DNA from: an uncultured Erysipelotrichales bacterium
Lineage (GTDB): Bacteria; Bacillota_I; Bacilli_A; Erysipelotrichales; Coprobacillaceae
NCBI GenBank assembly: GCA_910579135.1
Contig: CAJTTM010000003.1
Span: 67,164 to 131,163, forward strand
Direction: 5' to 3'
DNA length: 64,000 nt
Under the pieces are notes generated by a model. That model was not told where the DNA came from, made no database searches, and was given only the letters and a program-made list of their open reading frames with translations. Positions within the stretch are counted from its first letter, which is position 1. Every line of letters begins with the position of its first letter. Positions 61,808 to 64,000 of the stretch are shown here, piece by piece. The position numbers and the translations under genes are program-made.

Positions 61808-62455
61808 TTATTCATCTTTAAATAAGGCTCTCCCTATTCTTACCATAGTTGCTCCTTCTTCTAATGCAATTTTATAATCATTACTCATACCCATAGATAA
61901 TTCATTCAATGGATATTGAGGATATTTTACTTGTAATTGTAATAACAATTCTTTTGTTTTTCTAAAGTATTGTCTTGTTTTCTCTATCTCAATATTTGGA
62001 GCCATCATCATAAGTCCTTCTACAATAATATGAGGGCAATTCACAATCAAATCCATCGCTTCATTTATATCATCCTTATTAAATCCTTGTTTACTTTCTT
62101 CATCTGCAATATTAACTTCTAATAACACATGAATTTGTTTATCAATCTTACTTGCTTGTTTTTCAACTTCTTTAATTAATTTTAATGTATTTATAGAATG
62201 AATTAATTCTACTTTATCTATAATATATTTCACTTTATTACTTTGTAGTGTCCCAATAAAATGCCATTGACCTTTTCCCTTATACTTATCATATTTCTCT
62301 AAAAATGCCTGTACTCTATTTTCACCATAAACAAGACATCCCAATTCTTCTAACTTCTCAATTTCTTTTTCATCAACATATTTAGTTGCAGCTACTAATT
62401 TTGCTGGTTTTACTTCTTCTAATAATCTTTTTACTTCTTTATCATTGACTATCAC
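61808..62455 (-). CDS. YggS/PROSC family PLP-binding protein
   Basis: About 215 residues. The YggS family (PF01168-type barrel) binds pyridoxal phosphate and keeps its cellular pool in balance. Motifs: LVAATKYVDEKEIEKLEE (with the PLP lysine in ATKYV), LVYGENRVQAFLEKYD, WHFIGTLQSNKVKYI, IHSINTLKLIKEV, VLLEVNIADEESKQGF and the C-terminal LSMGMSNDYKIALEEGATMV followed by RIGRALF. The GTG at 62455 is chosen because GGGTGAT (about 62461-62467) precedes it and a TATAAT box is inside the alternative upstream frame (to 62515). Usual length for the family is about 220-230. Confidence 0.88.
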   Translation of the reverse strand: MIVNDKEVKRLLEEVKPAKLVAATKYVDEKEIEKLEELGCLVYGENRVQAFLEKYDKYKGKGQWHFIGTLQSNKVKYIIDKVELIHSINTLKLIKEVEKQASKIDKQIHVLLEVNIADEESKQGFNKDDINEAMDLIVNCPHIIVEGLMMMAPNIEIEKTRQYFRKTKELLLQLQVKYPQYPLNELSMGMSNDYKIALEEGATMVRIGRALFKDE

Positions 62456-62561
62456 ATCTATCACCCGTAGATAATTATACTCACTTTTTATAATTATTCT
62501 ACTTTTTATACACATTTTTTTTACATTGTTATGCTAGAATGACATTAATGAGGTGGTATTG

Positions 62562-63518
62562 ATGGATGATTTATTGGAGAGATATTTAAGTGCTGTTTGT
62601 TCTTACTTTCTTGGAAAAAAGAGAAAGCATGTTTATAATGACTTAAAAAATAATATTATGGATATTTCTTCACAATATGATGATATGGAAACTCAACTGG
62701 TGGATTATGGACATCCTTTAAGTGTGGCTTATATTTATGGGTATCGACCAATTATTTTTCATAGATTCAATAAAAAGAATGTTAAAAAGATAGAAAAATC
62801 ATTAGCAATTATTTTAAGTATTTATTTATTTTTTTCTACTCTTTATTATTTACAACAATTTAATTGTTTACCATTTTTTATGAGTAATCATGTTTTTTCT
62901 ACAATTAACAGTTCATCTTTTTTGACATGGGTTTTAAGTCACCCTATCTATATCTTGGTAAACATTATTTTCATTCATATTCTTTTTTTAATATTATTAG
63001 ATTTTAAATATCCAATTGCTCAAGAACAAACATTAACATGGAATATTTCTTCATTAAAGAAATTACCCCACAAACAAAGATATCCTAATCATACAATACC
63101 AACTTATTTAACTATTATTTTTAGTACTTATTTTATTATTTATACTATTATATTTTCTACGCCTCTTATTTTTGAATTACAAAATATTGTTTTTCAAAAG
63201 ATTCATTTAATGACTTATTTTTTTCAACCTTTTATTCTTATGATTTTATTTGATTATTGTATTGACATGACTAAAAAGATATATACTCAAAGATATTTAG
63301 CTTATAGTTTTACAATCAATGCTTTTATTTTTATTGCTTTATCTTTATTTGTAATTAATTCTTCGTCTTTAAAAGACTATTTATTACCTTTTTCCATTGG
63401 ATTTAAATATATTTTTATTAATTCTCTTATTATCATTGCGGTTATTCTTATTTATATTATTACAACATATAAATTAACTAGAGATTTTATAACCTATAAA
63501 GCTTTATATAAAAAATGA
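62562..63518 (+). CDS. Membrane protein with N-terminal HAAS-like domain
   Basis: A 318-residue protein. Residues 1-65 are a soluble helical part (DDLLERYLSAVCSYFLGKKR, DYGHPLSVAYIYGYRP) resembling the short HAAS/DUF1700-type signalling domain found before membrane regions in Firmicutes. It is followed by about six membrane segments (first YFLQ-like FFSTLYYLQQF at about 90-100). The GAGGTGG just before the ATG at 62562 fixes the start three codons after an in-frame GTG at 62553. I recognise no enzyme motif. Such proteins are often partners of PadR regulators, none of which is visible here. Confidence 0.6.
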   Translation: MDDLLERYLSAVCSYFLGKKRKHVYNDLKNNIMDISSQYDDMETQLVDYGHPLSVAYIYGYRPIIFHRFNKKNVKKIEKSLAIILSIYLFFSTLYYLQQFNCLPFFMSNHVFSTINSSSFLTWVLSHPIYILVNIIFIHILFLILLDFKYPIAQEQTLTWNISSLKKLPHKQRYPNHTIPTYLTIIFSTYFIIYTIIFSTPLIFELQNIVFQKIHLMTYFFQPFILMILFDYCIDMTKKIYTQRYLAYSFTINAFIFIALSLFVINSSSLKDYLLPFSIGFKYIFINSLIIIAVILIYIITTYKLTRDFITYKALYKK

Positions 63519-63545
63519 GACTTATTAACCTTCTCATTTTCATTT
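63513..63545 (+). terminator. Terminator overlapping the end of the membrane protein gene
   Basis: AAAATGAGA (63513-63521) pairs with TCTCATTTT (63533-63541); the stop codon TGA at 63516-63518 lies in the stem. The tail is only partly T-rich. Confidence 0.5.
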
Positions 63546-63589
63546 ATAATATACTAACTTTATCTTCAAAAAATCACTATTACTGTTAA

Positions 63590-63933
63590 TATAGCAAATT
63601 ATAGTCATGACATTATCACGAAAACTAAAAATTTACTATTTCTATTTTAAATGAAAATATTGATTTTTCTTTATTTCAAAGATGTTAATAAATTTGAAGG
63701 TTTTACTGACTATAAAAAAGATACAATGACCTTGCTGTTACTAGCATGGATATTTTAAATGATATTCCTTCGCAACTTATACATACTACCATCAACATAT
63801 AAAACCTCAACCATCAAAAAAAGAAACAAAGAATACAGCTTAGCGTTGTAATATTTATAAAGGTGAAACTTTACCAGATGATTATATCTGTCTACTATGC
63901 AAGCATCTTGCTAATGATTTTGAAAAGATTTAA
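63590..63933 (+). pseudogene. Flavin reductase-rubredoxin fusion gene, decayed
   Basis: Stitched frames match the end of a flavin reductase with C-terminal rubredoxin. The order is NYSHDIITKTKN, then after a stop VNKFEGFTDYKK, then MDILNDIPS, then in another frame TYTYYHQHIKPQPSKKETKN and A-stop-RCNIYKGETLPDDY with ICLLCKHLANDFEKI. The final part is a rubredoxin domain in which the conserved Trp codon is now TAG, the first CxxC is damaged (RCNIYKG) and the second (CLLC) remains. The start and most of the flavin-binding domain are lost. Ends at TAA 63931-63933. Confidence 0.7.
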
Positions 63934-64000
63934 AAACACTCAAAATGATATGATTCTCTAAAGTAGACAGTATAAATAATTAAAATAATGTTTACTAAGG

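Overview
The window is AT-rich Gram-positive DNA (roughly 30% GC by eye) with strong AAGGAGG-type ribosome binding sites, frequent TTG and GTG starts and U-tailed terminators. The gene families (AI-2E and YihY membrane proteins, InlB-type repeat secreted proteins, a fused 2-hydroxyacyl-CoA dehydratase activase, an Rpn-type nuclease) suggest a low-GC Firmicute, most likely a gut member of the Erysipelotrichia (Coprobacillus/Catenibacterium-like). The taxon is inferred, not shown.

Layout. 0-8.4 kb: membrane and cell-surface genes: an AI-2E family permease, a large secreted protein with four near-identical 219-bp repeats, mannose-6-phosphate isomerase, a polysaccharide deacetylase and a YihY protein. 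8.4-39 kb: a surface-polysaccharide locus on the minus strand that reads as two consecutive transcription units. Unit 1 (38.9 to 24.7 kb) has a clear promoter, UDP-glucose dehydrogenase, the GDP-mannose to GDP-D-rhamnose pathway (ManC, phosphomannomutase, Gmd, Rmd), four glycosyltransferases, a Wzy-like and a Wzx-like protein and a Wzz-like protein followed directly by a terminator. Unit 2 (24.5 to 8.5 kb) has its own TTGACT-17-TATAAA promoter, the initiating sugar-phosphate transferase, a DUF4422 protein, two tandem Wzy-like proteins, UDP-galactopyranose mutase, a secreted beta-helix protein, two LicD proteins, a CDP-glycerol glycerophosphotransferase, a TagD-like cytidylyltransferase, a second flippase and two acyltransferase-3 proteins, one frameshifted in a homopolymer. 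ManA at 4.8 kb supplies the first step of the GDP-mannose pathway.

39-46.5 kb: an acyltransferase on the plus strand, a lone rmlB, then a degraded defence or mobile-gene patch. It holds a remnant AAA-ATPase/PD-(D/E)XK gene, an intact AAA_14/DUF4143 ATPase, an intact small protein with a nuclease-like motif, an AbiH pseudogene with four disabling lesions and a DUF1016 pseudogene. Two perfect 74-bp direct repeats lie inside it. 46.5-51.3 kb: two secreted proteins, an esterase with Ig-like domains and a beta-helix protein paralogous to the one in the polysaccharide locus. Both share a lysine-rich C-terminal fibronectin-like module with the secreted protein at 1.5 kb.

51.4-64 kb: another PD-(D/E)XK remnant, a UvrD-type helicase fused to an Fe-S nuclease, the 1404-residue activase, an AbgA-like M20 peptidase, an Rpn-type nuclease, a YggS PLP protein, a membrane protein and a decayed flavin reductase-rubredoxin gene at the right edge. 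The main themes are a composite surface glycan machinery and many gene remnants that only become visible when frames are stitched together by hand.
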